This document shows positions 25,195 to 37,054 of a stretch of DNA of 64,000 nt, piece after piece. Source of the DNA: Manis javanica (lineage: Eukaryota > Chordata > Mammalia > Pholidota > Manidae); the NCBI RefSeq assembly GCF_040802235.1, contig NC_133158.1:42784001-42848000 (forward strand). The letters are read 5' to 3'. The translations under genes were made by a program, and so were the position numbers. A model generated the notes under the pieces. That model was given only the letters and a program-made list of their open reading frames with translations, was not told the origin of the DNA and made no database searches. The number at the start of each line of letters is the position of its first letter. Within the stretch, counting starts at the first letter, position 1.

Positions 25195-26812
25195 AAATGA
25201 AATGTTACCAAAATTACAAATGTGAAACCCTGCAAGATTTTTTGTAGATATAGATAAGATTGTAAAATTTATTTGGCAAGGTAAAGAAATGACAGGGGCT
25301 AAAATTACTTTGGAAAAGAAGGAGGAAGTGGAGGAGCCGCCCCATCTGATTTTGAGACCAACTCTGCGGCTGTGTAACCAAGCCTGGGTGGTTGATCTCC
25401 AGCAAATGTGGTATTGGTTGGAGGGATAGACACAGAGTTTGGTGGGTTGGAAGAGAGAACCCAGAAACAGACCCACACAAACATGCCCAAGTGGTTTTGG
25501 ATAGAGGTGCACAAGCAATTTGATGGACATCTATAGGCAAAAAATGAACTTGAACCTTAACCTCACATCTTACACAAAAATGAACTCCAACTGGATAGTA
25601 GACTTAAGTGTAAAGTGTAAAACTAAAAAACGTCCCTAAGAAACAGAAAATCCTCAGGACCTCGGTAGGGCTTGGTGCAGAGGTCTTATATATGACATTA
25701 AAAGCACATCCTTACAAGGAAAAATCAGTAAGTTGGACTTCCTCAAAATTAAAAACTTTTGTCTTGCAAAAGACTCTGTTAAGAGGATGAAAAGCAATGC
25801 TGTAGGCGGGGTCACAACACTGGCCAACCACAGGTCTTACAAAGAATCTAGATATGTAAGGAATTTTCAACACTGAGTAAAAAAACTGACAGACCAACTA
25901 GAAAATGGGCAAAAGACATGGAGAGACATTTTACTGAAGAGATTTTACAAATGGCAGATCAGCACACAAAAGATGTTACATATCATTAGCTATTAAGGAA
26001 ATGCAAATTAAATCCCTGTTTGATACACTTCACCTCTATGAAGATAGCAAAAATAAAAAATAGTTACAACACCAAATGCTGGTGAGGATGTGGAGAAACT
26101 GGATCTCTCATATGTTTCCAGGGTGGCAATTTCTTTATAAACTAAAGTTCCATATAATAAATGACCCAGTATGACTCATTGCACTTTTGGGCATTTGTCC
26201 CAGAGAAATGACAGAAATGTCTACAAATTGTTCATGGTGGCTTTATCTGTAATAACCCCCAGTGGGGGCAAAGCCAGGCATCCTTCAGTGAGTGAGTGGT
26301 TAAGCCAACTGTGGTACTCACACCAGGATTATTATTCAGCAAGAAGAAGGAATGAAGTTGATGTCCACAGCAGGCTGAGTAGACTTCAGGGCGTCGTGCA
26401 GAGTGAAGACCAGCTGATCTCTGAACACTTGCACAAAATAGCAGAATGATAGAGATTGAGAACAGCTTAGTGGGTGCCAGGAATTTGGGGTGTGGGAAGG
26501 GATGGCTGTAAAGGGGTACGTGCTCAGGGTCTCCTTGGGGATGGGAGCAGTCCTGAATTTTGGTTGCAGAGGTGATCACGTGACTGTGCCTGTGATAAGA
26601 TGACAGAGAACTGTGTGCATGTCCTTTGTACCAGGGCTAGTGTCTTGGTTTGGACAGTGCCATAGTTACGTAAAAGTTGCAATAGGTTACATAGTTATGG
26701 AAGATAGGACCCTTGGGGCAAACTGAGTGAAGAACATGCCAGATGTCTGTGCGCTAGTTTTGAAACTTCCTGCAATTCTGTAATTATTTCAAAACTTTAA
26801 ACAGCCCAAAAA
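25195..26812 (+). mobile_element. Old L1, sense, 5'-truncated
   Basis: The segment carries the 3' third of L1 ORF2, heavily mutated. A block near 26.05 kb reads 'ccaaatgctggtgaggatgt' then 'ggagaaactggat', and 26.17-26.35 kb corresponds to the end of ORF2. It ends near an A-rich 'cagcccaaaaaagttaaat'. No frame remains open across it. Confidence 0.8.
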
Positions 26813-27159
26813 AGTTAAATGTGTGGGTTACCTTCCTTTTCTGTCTGAGGTACCACTTGGACACCGAAGAGGAGAGACTCTGGTGAGTCATCCAGGCCTG
26901 CAGTAGACCCCCAGGATGTCAGCCTCATCACCCTGCTCCTTTATCTGTCCCCCTTTGTCACATAAGTGGGCAGGGGGGTCAGGAAAGGAAGGCCCAGCCA
27001 GGCGAACCAACGAGATAATCTTCATTTCACACTTAGATGAACACCCTTCCTGCAAACACCTTTCTTTCTGAGTTATGTTTAGCTACCTTTTCAAATTGAG
27101 ATGTTTTCATTTTCCAATGTTTCAAAACTTTTTCTAAATCCCAGCCTTTACAGGTCACA

Positions 27160-27665
27160 TTGAAAAAAAATCTTTTACCATCTTACGTGCATTAGGATGA
27201 CTACTGTATAACAAATAAAATAATCTTAAGTGTTGGCAAGGATGTGGAGAGATCAGAAACCTTGCACACTGCTGGCAGGGATGCAGAATGGTGCAGCCAC
27301 TAAGGAAAACTGTGGAGGTTCCTCCAACAATTAAACATAGACCTACCATAGGATCCAGCCATCTCTCTTCTGGGTATGTTCCCCCCAAAATTGAAAGCAG
27401 GCACTTGAAAAGATATTTGTGCACCCATGTTCACAGCAACATTACTCACAGTAGCCCAGGGATGGAAGCAGCCCCAGTGCGCACTGACAGATGAGTGGCT
27501 AAGCAGACGGCTCTGTATGTGCACAGCAGGTGTTCACCCTTAGAAGAGAATGAAATCGTGACCTGTGTGGGGACTTGGATGACCCCAGAGGACCTTAAGT
27601 GAAATCAACCAATCACAGAAGGACAGATACTGTATAATCCCACCTATGCGAGGGACCTGGAGTGT
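27160..27665 (+). mobile_element. Old L1 3' fragment, sense
   Basis: A second L1 ORF2 end is seen: 'tgttggcaaggatgtggaga', then 'ccttgcacactgctggcagg' and 'tcacagcaacattactcaca'. It includes the 'gtataatcccacctatg' tail. Diverged and non-coding. Confidence 0.8.
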
Positions 27666-28955
27666 CAAATTCACATTACATAACCTTTAAAAAAGTGCTC
27701 TGTTCACATGTTCTGCTGAGGTTGAATAGACCCTCTGGCTTTTCTTTCAAACTTCTGGGAACCTTTTGCAAACCTGTTTTCCTGGGGAGTTTGAAGTCAA
27801 GTTGGTCTGTGCTGGAAGAAAAGGGTTTTCATCTTAGTTCCCTCTCCAGATCCTGTTTGACTAATGGCAGGTTGGGGGAGTCTCTGGATGGCTGGCATTC
27901 TGTAGACCACGCTGTTTTTATAGAAAATACATATAAAACTCAAAATAGTCCAATGAGGTTTCTGGGCTGAGGGTGGCTGTGGGGTGTCTTCTCGCCTCTC
28001 AAGAGTTCTGAATGATGAATGTTTGCGGCTGTAGAAAGGAACTGCTGTTCCCTTACCACCTGCCTGAATCACTGGGCTTGGGCAGAGTGGGTGACCCCGG
28101 GCCCTTGAGCACCAGCCCGTTGGAGAAATGGGACTGGCTTGGTGCTCTGTGTGGCTGTGGTCCCAGCCCCTTACAGGTGTGTGACTTTGTGATTGAACCT
28201 GGCAGGCTGATTGCTGTGCCAGGGACAGCTGGCACTTCTCCCCAGTAATGGAGAATGACACATTTGGCCAAACACAGGCCCCACATGAAGCTTTCCCAAG
28301 CTGCCTTCCCACAGGCCCTGGGCTGCCCTTGTCTGGTATTTTGTGGGAGGGGAGAGGGCTCACACTTGTTCTCCTGCCTGGAATGAATAATCCTTCGCAG
28401 CCTGGTGGTGGTGGGTGTTCCGTGAATACCTGGATGTTAAGAGAATGATGTTGACTTATTTGAGCTGAGAAAATATTCTCATGGGTACCAGACACTTCCC
28501 TGAAAAGCTGCCATATCCTGTAACAGAATTATGGGTTTGCAAGATTTCTTCACTAACAGATTGTCTGTTTAAACTTTCAAGTACATTTACTGGAAACCCT
28601 TAAACAGGTTGAGTGTCTGAGTGAGGGAAGGCAGGGGCCCTGTGACAGCAGGGACAAACTGATGCAGCTGTCTCCCGGGGAGGCCACAAAGGAGAAGAGC
28701 CTCAGCTCCAGACCTGTCCTGCCTTGGGGCAGGACCGCGCGGGGGCCTGCCACCCAAGCCCTGGGCCACAGGTGCCAAGGCGCCATTGGAATCTTATTTC
28801 TGGCAGATGCTCTGTAAATACTGAAAAAGTGATAAACATTTAAAACCGCTTTTTATTGGGAATGTGTAAAATTTCTCTTTTAGGTCTCACTGCTAATCTA
28901 ACCAAATTTGTAAACTTGCTGGCATGAATTTTAAAAATGCAGCATTTGAGACTTT

Positions 28956-28960
28956 CCAAC
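28956..28960. repeat. Provirus target-site duplication, left copy
   Basis: CCAAC sits directly before the terminal TG of the left LTR. The same five bases follow the right LTR at 35259-35263. Confidence 0.85.
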
Positions 28961-29260
28961 TGTAAGTCCTGGGAGAGGAAATCCTGGGGCAAAATACCTC
29001 TAAAACTGAAATTGGCCAAAGGGAGAAATAAAGTTTAAAATCCGTTTATTGCTTACAAACTGCAGCCCAGGGCCGTTTCTCTTTCCTGCTCTGGCAGAAG
29101 CAAGCAAGGCCCTCCCCCTAACCTCTCAGGTTCAGATAAGCCCTCAGTTGCCCAGGTAATTGCCCATCAATACGGAGATGAACTTCTCTCCACCCCTGAG
29201 GATATGCAGATGCACTAAAGCCAGGCAAGATATTCTGGAAATGTTACACTTTTACCCACA
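28961..29260 (-). repeat. Provirus 3' LTR
   Basis: This 300-bp LTR is bounded by TG (28961) and CA (29260) on the + strand. On the minus strand it carries the poly(A) signal in GCAATAAACGG (about 29040-29050). The minus-strand sequence just upstream, GGAGGGGTGGCC (about 29261-29272), is a polypurine tract. Confidence 0.88.
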
Positions 29261-29558
29261 GGCCACCCCTCCAGAAATCTTGCCTTACAATGTACTCATT
29301 CCCCCTCTTCTGCAATGGTCCCTCAGTGAGAAAACTGGAGCATTGTGACCAGACTAATGACATAACAATAACAACAGCAATAAAATCATGATAACCCTCA
29401 AGCCGGAGGATTCAGCGAGGTTCAGAGTCTTATTCAGATTAAGTCCATAGTTAGTCCATTCCATAGGCAGGCAGTAGCTGAGGGTTCAGAGCAATCATCA
29501 TATGGCAGCTGCAGCCAGGGGGCGCATTCAGGCCACAAGGACTGTAGGAGAAAATAAC

Positions 29559-30600
29559 CTAAGGGTGATAAGGTACATGTTTTAATGACACCAGCATAGG
29601 CAAATCTTGTCCATCAGGTAGGATACATGCAAGAGAGGGGTCCTGTGATAGGACAGTGGCAGGAATGGGGTCTTGTCCTGGTCTAGTATACCAGACTTTC
29701 ACCCCCATCCCTGTGGGAGTTATAGGTGGGTCGATACATAGGGCTACAGGAGGTACATGCACTGGCCATAAAGATAAAACGAAACTTCCTCATCAGATGC
29801 TCTACCTCCTGGTTGTTTTGGGTTCACTACCATGATCTTCGGGGGCCACTTTGCTGTTACTCCAGGAATACACATGAGGCCAGCTTCCAGGCCTTTCCCC
29901 CAAGGTGCCAGAAGGGCCAGCCATCACTGGTCCATGTGTCAAAATGTCCAGGGCCAGGTCCATTCAACAGTGTCTCTGGGCTTAATGCAGTAGGGCTGGC
30001 AGCAGGATGTTGCTCTGCTGGCCATATCCTGGCTTCAATAACTCTTCTTTGGTTTGGACGTACAGTTGTATAGGAGAGGCAGCAAGGTGTGTGAGCATAT
30101 CCACAGGGCTCAAAGCTCTTTTACGTGGCTTCTCATTCAAACGCCGCAGCACTGTCCATACGCGAACTGACCAGCCCTGTAGACAATTGAAGTCCGACTT
30201 CAGGCCAGATTTCAACAAACCATTATACTTCTCTATCATGCCTGCCCTGGTAGGGTTATAGGGTACATGAAGTTGCCACTTCATTTGTAATTGCTGCACC
30301 CATTGTTGTAACGCATGTCCAGTAAAGTGGGTGCCTTGATTGCTCTCAGTCACCTGTGGCAGGCCATAGCCTGCAAAGAGACGCCACAGGCCCCTCTTGG
30401 TGGTTTGCTGATTTGCACGATGTGCAGGAAAAGGAAGCAATAGTCCAGCAGCCGTGTCCACCCAAGTCATGGCATACTGATACCCTTCTGATATGGGCAG
30501 AGGCCCAGTAGAGTCTACCTGCCACCTGACAAGGGGTATCAGCCCCCTCACTATTTTCCCACATTGCTGCGGGACTCCGTTAAGTCCCTCTTAGAGCACA
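29559..30600 (-). pseudogene. pol: Retroviral integrase remnant
   Basis: The integrase core lies in the open stretch 30551-29982. The first catalytic Asp is present in VDSTGPLP. The second acidic position is Asn, in TESNQGTHF (codon about 30339-30341). The Glu of IEKYNG is present. A C-terminal piece with GVKVWYTRPGQ follows at 29762-29559 in another segment. The reading frame is interrupted between the pieces, so no functional product is expected. Confidence 0.85.
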
Positions 30601-31400
30601 CAAGGCACTCGTTCCGGGCTCAGCTGACTTCTTCAAAGGTCAACGGCAAGCCCCACCTATGGGCTATAGCCCACATTGTCTTTTGCCCTGCATGCAACAA
30701 ATGCTGTTGTAGCCATTGGGCCACATCAGAGGCAGGCTTTCCTTCTAGCCAGTGCACCTGGGCCAGTGTGTCTGCTTCATCATTCCCTGGGGATGCCAAA
30801 GGCAAATGGCCAGTTACATGATACATGATAACAGTCTTCGTCTCACCAGGGGCCCACAGGTCTTGCCAGAACTCTTGCCCCCAGAGGGGCTGGTGACCAA
30901 CCATCCAGTTGGCATGATACCATGTCAGTAGCCACAGGGTCAAGCCCTGATAGATGGCCCAGCTGTCAGTGCAGACAACTACAGGGGAAGGCTCCTGGCT
31001 GATCACGGGCCATACTGCCCGTAACTCAGCCCACTGGCTGCTCTCCCCTCTCCATCCTCCATCCATATTGCCTCAGTCTTAGGATGGAAAGCCACAGCCC
31101 TCCACTTCGGGGGCTCCCCATGACTGGAGCTGTCTGTGTGCCAAGCGTCTTCAGGTATAGGGGGTTTTCCCTCCTGATAAGGAGTCTCAGCCACCAAGGG
31201 CTCAAAAGCAAGTTCTTCCTGCATTCTACTGGTCTGGTCACTGGCCCCAATAAGTGTTGGGGTTCTCCACTTAAGGGGCTAGTAGAGAGGGCACTGTGCT
31301 GCTGTAAATATGCACCCCATTTGGCCAGTGTAGGCTTCTGTGCCATGCCACTCCGTGGCCTTTGGGTCCAGTCTCACACCCACCCCACGATGGGATAGGT
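30600..31400 (-). pseudogene. pol: Retroviral RNase H and connection remnant
   Basis: The minus-strand frame 31066-30620 shows RNase H hallmarks: CTDSWAIYQG, then HVTGHLPLASPGNDEADTLA. Frames upstream at 31346-31003 overlap in a different phase, which marks a frameshift between the connection domain and RNase H. Confidence 0.8.
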
Positions 31401-31699
31401 GGTTATTACCTTGGTCAGAGCTGTTCTAGCAATGGGCTCCATAGCCAGCAAGGTGTGGTACACAGCAGCCAGTTGCTTCCCTACCAAGGTGTACCAGACC
31501 TTTGCTCCTTTCCATAGTTATGACCAGAATCCAATAGGTTGGCATGTCCATTCAAGCAGCTGCTAAAGACCCCCATCCTTAACAGTCTTCGGTTACATGA
31601 ATATATAGCACACAGGGCTTTGATGAGACTGTTAACACTCAAGGCCTTTATGGCCTTGATTGCTCACTCACCAGCAGTAAAAGCAGCTGCACATGTCTC

Positions 31700-32581
31700 A
31701 TCCCAGTCCCCCCTGATGCCCTTTTGTACCAATCAGTATAAGGGCTTCAGAATTTGTGCCAAGTGTGGGATAAACACTCTCCAGTAACCCAAAAGGCCCC
31801 AAAACTCTTGTAATACTGCCACAGTGATAGGGGTAGGGAAAGCCTGGACCTTGTCTATTACTGCTTCAGGAACAACTTTAGTTTTATCTGACCAGATAAC
31901 CCCCAAGAATTTCACAGACAAACCGGGTCCCTGAACCTTGGTGCTGTTCATAGCCCATCCTTTTTCTGTAGATGTTGCAACAGTCTAGGAACTGCCCCTT
32001 CTAAGTCAGCAAGAGAATCAGATGTGAACATAATATCATCAATGTAGTGATAAAACTGCACTGTTTGCTGTTTCTTCCATGTGGCCAGGTCCAGGGCTAC
32101 AAGTCCGTGGCAGATGGTGGGACTGTGGAGGTATCCCTGTGGGAGGACAGCGAATGTCCACTGCTGGCTCTCCCATGTGAAGGCAAACTGTTCCCAGCTT
32201 TCCTGTGCTATGTCAATAGAGAAGAAAGCACTAGCAAGGTCTACTACATAGTGATACATTCCCAGCTCATGGCTGAGGGTGTCCAGAATGTCTGCTATAG
32301 AGGGGACAGCAGCATGCAAAGGGGGTGTGACTTTATTCACTTCCCTGTAGTCCACGGTCATAAGCCAGGAGCCGTCTGGCTTTTTCACTGGCCACACTGG
32401 GAAAATTCAAAGGACTCTGAGTGGGCTTTATGATGCCCACCCTCTCCAACTCCTGTAGAGTTTCTCCAGTTTCCTTGTGCCCCCCAGGCAATTTATACTG
32501 CTTAGTATTTGTCACCCGCCAAGGTACAGGCAGAGCTACAGGTGGGTGCTTAGCACGTCCCCTCAGAACTGCCTTTACCAC
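31700..32581 (-). pseudogene. pol: Retroviral reverse transcriptase remnant
   Basis: The minus-strand segments 32581-32333, 32397-31948 and 31951-31733 cover the fingers, palm and thumb. The palm keeps VDLASAFFSIDI with its catalytic Asp and the YIDD motif in HYIDDIMFTSD. The thumb-side motif VKFLGVIWS follows. Frame shifts separate the segments, so the reading frame is broken despite intact active-site residues. Confidence 0.88.
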
Positions 32582-32617
32582 ATGTACCCTCAGTCTGAAC
32601 TCACCTGCAGTGGTCTG

Positions 32618-33055
32618 TCACCACAGGCCCTGCAGGATATCTACCCCCAAAATATATTCTGGGATGGGAGAAATGTACACAGTATACTCCTTTGGGGGTA
32701 AATGCCCTATCCCCCATGGGATGTGGGCTTTCTCCACTCTAATTGCCTTACCCCCATAGCCACCTATCACAGCAGGGGGCCTGGGAAAACACTCAGGGTT
32801 GCCATGAATCAGAGAATACTCAGCTCCTGTGTCCACCAGCGCCAGGACACATTGTACATTCACAGGGGACCAATGAATTGCTAACTCTACATGTGGCCTC
32901 CAGTCCCCAACATGTCCTCCAAGGTGGGGACTTTGACCCCCATACCCTCTCCCAGTCAAACCGCGATGCCCACTCATCCTCCTGTGGGGGTGAGGGCCCA
33001 GGTGAATCCTGAGTATCGTTCCCCAGGAAGTCTTGCAGGGACACAGGCTGGGCAT
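32618..33055 (-). pseudogene. pro: Retroviral aspartic protease remnant
   Basis: A minus-strand frame contains the aspartic protease signature LALVDTGAEYSLI, followed by a C-terminal GVDILQG segment that resembles the end of such proteases. It lies between gag-like and RT-like sequence, as expected for a provirus. Confidence 0.8.
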
Positions 33056-34264
33056 GAGGCCTTGACTCCTGTTTCCGTGTCCTGGACCTCAGCAGCTGGA
33101 ACTGCTGCTCTGGCTTTAATTGGTGCCACAGTTCTAACAATAGTCTATTGGGCTGCCCATCGAGTTTTTCTTTCCATACCCTGGCCTTTATTCAAATCAA
33201 CCCACATCTGAGTGCTTGAGACCTTCACGGGCCCTTTGCACCTCTCCTCTCAGTCATGGCCTGTACCTCCCTCTGTGCCCTTATTGTTTCAACCTCCTCC
33301 AGATCTGCTTAAATATGAGTAGCCTCCCTTATGGGTTGCCCTAGGAGGGGTCCTAGAGTATTCACTAGGGACCCAAAGAGAGATGGAGCTGTATGCAGCA
33401 CCAGATTTCTCATTCCTATAGTGAACACCTCCTCATCAGGCCCTGGGGGTCCATGTCATAGATATTTTTCATACCCAATTCCCACAGTACCTGCTGGAGC
33501 TCTGCATACATTTTCCAGCTACTAGGAAAATATGGTAAATCACCCTGATTAGGCCGAACTACCCTGATGGCTGCTATCAGCCATTCCAGGAGTGTCTGAT
33601 TCCCTGATTCCCAGGAGCGTGATGGGCATTTTGCAACTGCTGCTGGAGGGAAGGGAAAGGCGTCAGGGAGGCTTTTACTCATCTCAGTACCCGACACAAC
33701 AATGTTTTCCACCCCCCATATTCCCAGAGATATAAAAGCCATGTAGGCAGAGATTCCAGTGGTCTCTACCTATACAGGACGCTCATGCCCACCAGCTCAT
33801 CCTGGGTATGGGAACAGAGCATGGAGTGCTCCTCCCCCTGCGGAGCCTGCAGTAGTTTGGTTTTTATTTTCTTAATTACAGCTGGGTAGGCCTTTAATAC
33901 TGGAGAGGCTGGTGCCTCTGGCGGTGGCCTGGGTAGCAGATCCACCCGTGGCTCCGCCCCCTCCTCACCCTTCCCCCCATCCTCCACCATCTCTGGAACT
34001 CAAGGCACTACTCTTTCCTCCCCCTCCCCCATGGCCTGCTGCAGCGTGGCTTTCCCTGCTGCCTCCCCGCTCGCAGCTACTAAGGAATCTTCTAGAAGCG
34101 TGACCTGCCTTTTCAGTAACTATCTTTAGCATCCCATAGGGTATGCCACCCAGCTCCTCCAAGCAATGCTGAAGTACCTCTCTCTCCTCCCTAACCCTCT
34201 CGATAATCCTCTCTCTCTCCTGTGTAACATTTTCCACTATCTCAAAGAAAAGAAACCTTACAGT
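33056..34264 (-). pseudogene. gag: Retroviral gag remnant, 3' part
   Basis: Short minus-strand frames 33742-33416, 33990-33766 and 34237-33965 are in the gag position upstream of protease. They include proline-rich and charged stretches and a segment ending in SWKMYAELQQVLWELGMKN that looks capsid-like. No CCHC zinc knuckle was found. The coding sequence is fragmented. Confidence 0.6.
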
Positions 34265-34269
34265 GCCAG

Positions 34270-34615
34270 TGTAAGTCTGGGGAGAGGAAATCCTGGGGCA
34301 AAATACCTCTAAAAACCAAAATCAGTCAAGGGGAGAAATAAAGTTTAAAATTTGTTTACTGCTTACAAACTGCAGTCCAGGCCCTTTTCTCCTGCTCCAG
34401 CAGAAGCAAAACCGGCCCTCCCCTCACCTCTCCGGTACAGATAAGCTCACCTTGCCCAGGTAATTATCCATTGATATGGAGATGAACTTCTCTCCACCTG
34501 AGGAATGATGCAAATGTAGTAAAGCCATACTTCTCTCCACCCTTGAGCTCCTGTTGATATGCAGATATACTAAAGCCAGTCGAGATATTATGGAAATACT
34601 ACTGTTTTACCCACA
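34270..34615 (-). mobile_element. Nested solo LTR
   Basis: This 346-bp LTR of the same family runs from TG at 34270 to CA at 34615 and is flanked by the perfect 5-bp duplication GCCAG (34265-34269 and 34616-34620). It interrupts gag of the surrounding provirus, so it arrived later and lost its internal part by LTR-LTR recombination. It contains a partial internal duplication around 'atacttctctccacccttga'. Confidence 0.88.
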
Positions 34616-34620
34616 GCCAG

Positions 34621-34957
34621 CCATTACTTGGCCCCCTAGTGTCTCCCAAGCAGCCTTCCAACTCACGGAGGGCTAATTCTGCAGCTTCCGATGTCTCCAC
34701 CCTCCCCCAGTTCTGAGGAAGGCCCCACCCCTCTAGGAGGTATTTTACCCTAGACCAATTCCCCACTAGGAGCTCCCAAATGGAAGCCCCACAGCTGGGG
34801 GGGATAATAGGTGAAGCTGCACCCTCTGCCACTGTATCCACTAGGACCTCCCCACCATCCACAGGGGGGTTCTGGGCATCTCCCCACCATCTCTAGGGGC
34901 AGCCCTCCCAAAGGTCGCAACCATTTCAGATTCAGAGGTCCTGCTGAGTATGCCAGA
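34621..34957 (-). pseudogene. gag: Retroviral leader and gag 5' remnant
   Basis: The minus-strand frame 34862-34599 reads an 87-residue stretch that overlaps the nested LTR end. It is the gag/leader portion cut off from the rest by the nested solo LTR. Minus-strand sequence next to the LTR begins TCTGGCATACTCAGCAGGAC, which I could not match to a tRNA primer site. Confidence 0.5.
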
Positions 34958-35258
34958 TGTTAAGTCCGGGGAGAGGAAATCCTGGGGCAAAATACCTCTA
35001 AATCCAAAATCAGTCAAAGGGAGAAATAAAGTTTAAAATCCATTTATTGCTTACAAACTGCAGCCTGGGGCCGTCTCTCTCTCCTACTCCAGCAGAAGCA
35101 AGCAAGGACCTCCCCCTAACCTCTCAGGTTCAGACATGCCCTCCTTTGCCCAGGTAATTACCCATTGACATGGGGATGAACTTCTCTCCACCCCTGAGGA
35201 TATGCAAATGCACTAAAGCCCAGTGAGATATTCTGGAAATATTAGGGTTTTACCCACA
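34958..35258 (-). repeat. Provirus 5' LTR
   Basis: A 301-bp copy bounded by TG (34958) and CA (35258), homologous over its length to 28961-29260 and to the nested and downstream copies. It is followed by the right-hand target duplication CCAAC at 35259-35263. Confidence 0.88.
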
Positions 35259-35263
35259 CCAAC

Positions 35264-36639
35264 CAACTCTTATTACCTGGAGGTACAGATGGCGTCCAGT
35301 CAAAAGATATCAAGGCTCATTTATGTGGAGTATTACATACCGAGTACATACTAATTTAAAAAGGGAGTGAATAGAGAGATCAACATCAAGCTTTTGTTAG
35401 AAATCTAGGAAAAAACCCAGACGTCTGTGGCTTATATGACAGCCTGAGATGACTGTTTAATAGGAAGAGTCACCTTTATTTGGGGATATAGGGAGGGGAG
35501 AGCAAAGGACGGAGAGGAAGATGTCTGGAGGGGGAGGCTGGGCTCTGTCTTGAAAGGGTTGGTGGGTCATGGGTGAGTGGGGAGGACATGGGCAGAGGAA
35601 GCACACTGGGGCAAGCGGCTGTACCCCAGGAGGGGATCTCGCTTCCATAGCTGGGGGGTGGCCCAGAGGGGGGAGGCCGCAGGGCATGGAGGGAAGTCCA
35701 GGTGAAGTGGCTGATTCTCTAGCAGGTTTCACGGTGGCACGCTCTGCAGGCACTGAGCTCCTGCTGTTGGGTGTTTCCCTCTCGGTCCTTAGGTTCAGTG
35801 GATAAGTCATACACACCTAGGTGACTGCAGTGCTCAAAAGCAGAGTGGAGGGAAATTGAAGGGCTCTTGCGGAACGGGAGGGTCAGGAAAACCCTTCCCA
35901 AAGAAGTGACAATTAAGCGAAAATGTAAAGAGTGAGTTGTGTCAGTCAGCGGCAGAGCCAAGGAAGTTCCAAGTGCAGAGAATGTGTTTCTGGGAACTAA
36001 AACAAGGCTGCTATGGCCTGAGAGGGTCAGCGCCCGGTAGGTGGACTGATGCGTTTGGGTTTTGTCCCAGGGACAGTGGGAAGCCCTTAAGTTTCAGGCT
36101 GGCAAGTAGTCTGATTGGGTTCATGTTTTAGAAGAGCCCGTCCACAGTGCGGGAAAGGATTGGTTAGCCAGAGCGGGGCAGGAAGAGCCATTCAGAGGCC
36201 CTCGGGGACTTCCAAGTGGGAGAAGCTGGGGTTGGCCAGGGGAGGTGGTGGAGGCAGCTGGTAGAGTCCACGTCTAGGGCTATGAGGGGGCCAGAGTCCA
36301 GGTCTGTGACAACCGGCACATTGAGCTGCTAGGGGCCTTCCAGACAAGGTGTGGTTGCACAGCTGGATACACGTGCAGAATTCCGAATAGTCACCAGCAC
36401 CCATATGGTTTCGTGTCAGCCTCAGGAGCGGTGTGGCTGCCGAGGGAGAGGGTCCAGCTGGAGGAGAGATGAGAAGGGGCTGGGGCTGAGCCCAAGGAGG
36501 GCCAGGGCCCAGATCAGGTGGAGGAGGATCCGGGGGGAGACGCTTCAGGAGAGCAGCCAGCCAGTAGGGCCTGTCCAGAGCAACCAAGAAGTCAAACGAG
36601 GTTTAGGAAGAGATGTTTATGGGACAGTTCTGTATAGGC
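35264..36639. other. Intronic stretch between provirus and split L1
   Basis: No coding signal. From about 35.85 kb the sequence resembles a diverged ancient dispersed repeat ('agtgcagagaatgtg..', 'gtttgggttttgtcccaggg'). Confidence 0.4.
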
Positions 36640-37054
36640 TTTTGTGCAATTCAAGTTTCTCTTTCTCTGGGATTAAGGCCCCCAAGCGCAAGTCACTGGG
36701 TCACAGACCCCGGGCATGTTGACCTTAACAGCATCTGCCACATGGTTTGCGTCCCCACCAGCCACTCACAAGCGCCCCAGGTTTTCCCTATCTTCACCAG
36801 CATTTTTGCCTGTCTGGTGCACGTGTAGTGAGATCATGTTGTGGTTTGACCTGCGTTTCCCTGGCGACTAATGTTCGACATCTTTTCACTTATTTGCCAT
36901 TCTGATTTTCTTTCACTAACTGTCTCTCTCTGTCTTCTGCCCATTTTCTGATTGGACTGTATTTTTACTGTTGAAAGGTCTTTGCGTATTCTAGATTTGG
37001 ATACATGGTTTGTAAAAGTGCCTCCCAGTCTTCCTCTTGTCTTTTTACCCCCCT
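36640..37054 (-). mobile_element. Antisense L1, left part
   Basis: Reverse-oriented L1 sequence with 'tttccctggcgactaatgtt', 'catcttttcacttatttgcc' and 'tctgcccattttctgattgg'. It breaks at the LTR boundary at 37055 and resumes at 38291. Confidence 0.75.

Larger units (their letters stand above)
28961..35258 (-). mobile_element. Env-less class I (gammaretrovirus-like) endogenous provirus
   Basis: The element lies on the minus strand in order LTR (right), gag remnants, protease, reverse transcriptase, RNase H, integrase, polypurine tract, LTR (left). It is flanked by the 5-bp duplication CCAAC. Only about 300 bp separate the integrase end from the 3' LTR, so no env was found. All coding parts are broken by stops and frameshifts. 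The two LTRs differ at roughly one position in ten by eye, which points to an old insertion. A related solo LTR is nested in the gag region. The class assignment rests on the pol layout and the 5-bp duplication; no tRNA primer site was identified. Confidence 0.88.

Noticed and set aside
34930..34957. Retroviral tRNA primer-binding site next to the 5' LTR
   Set aside because: The minus-strand sequence starts TCTGGCATACTCAGCAGGAC, which I could not match to a tRNA 3' end.
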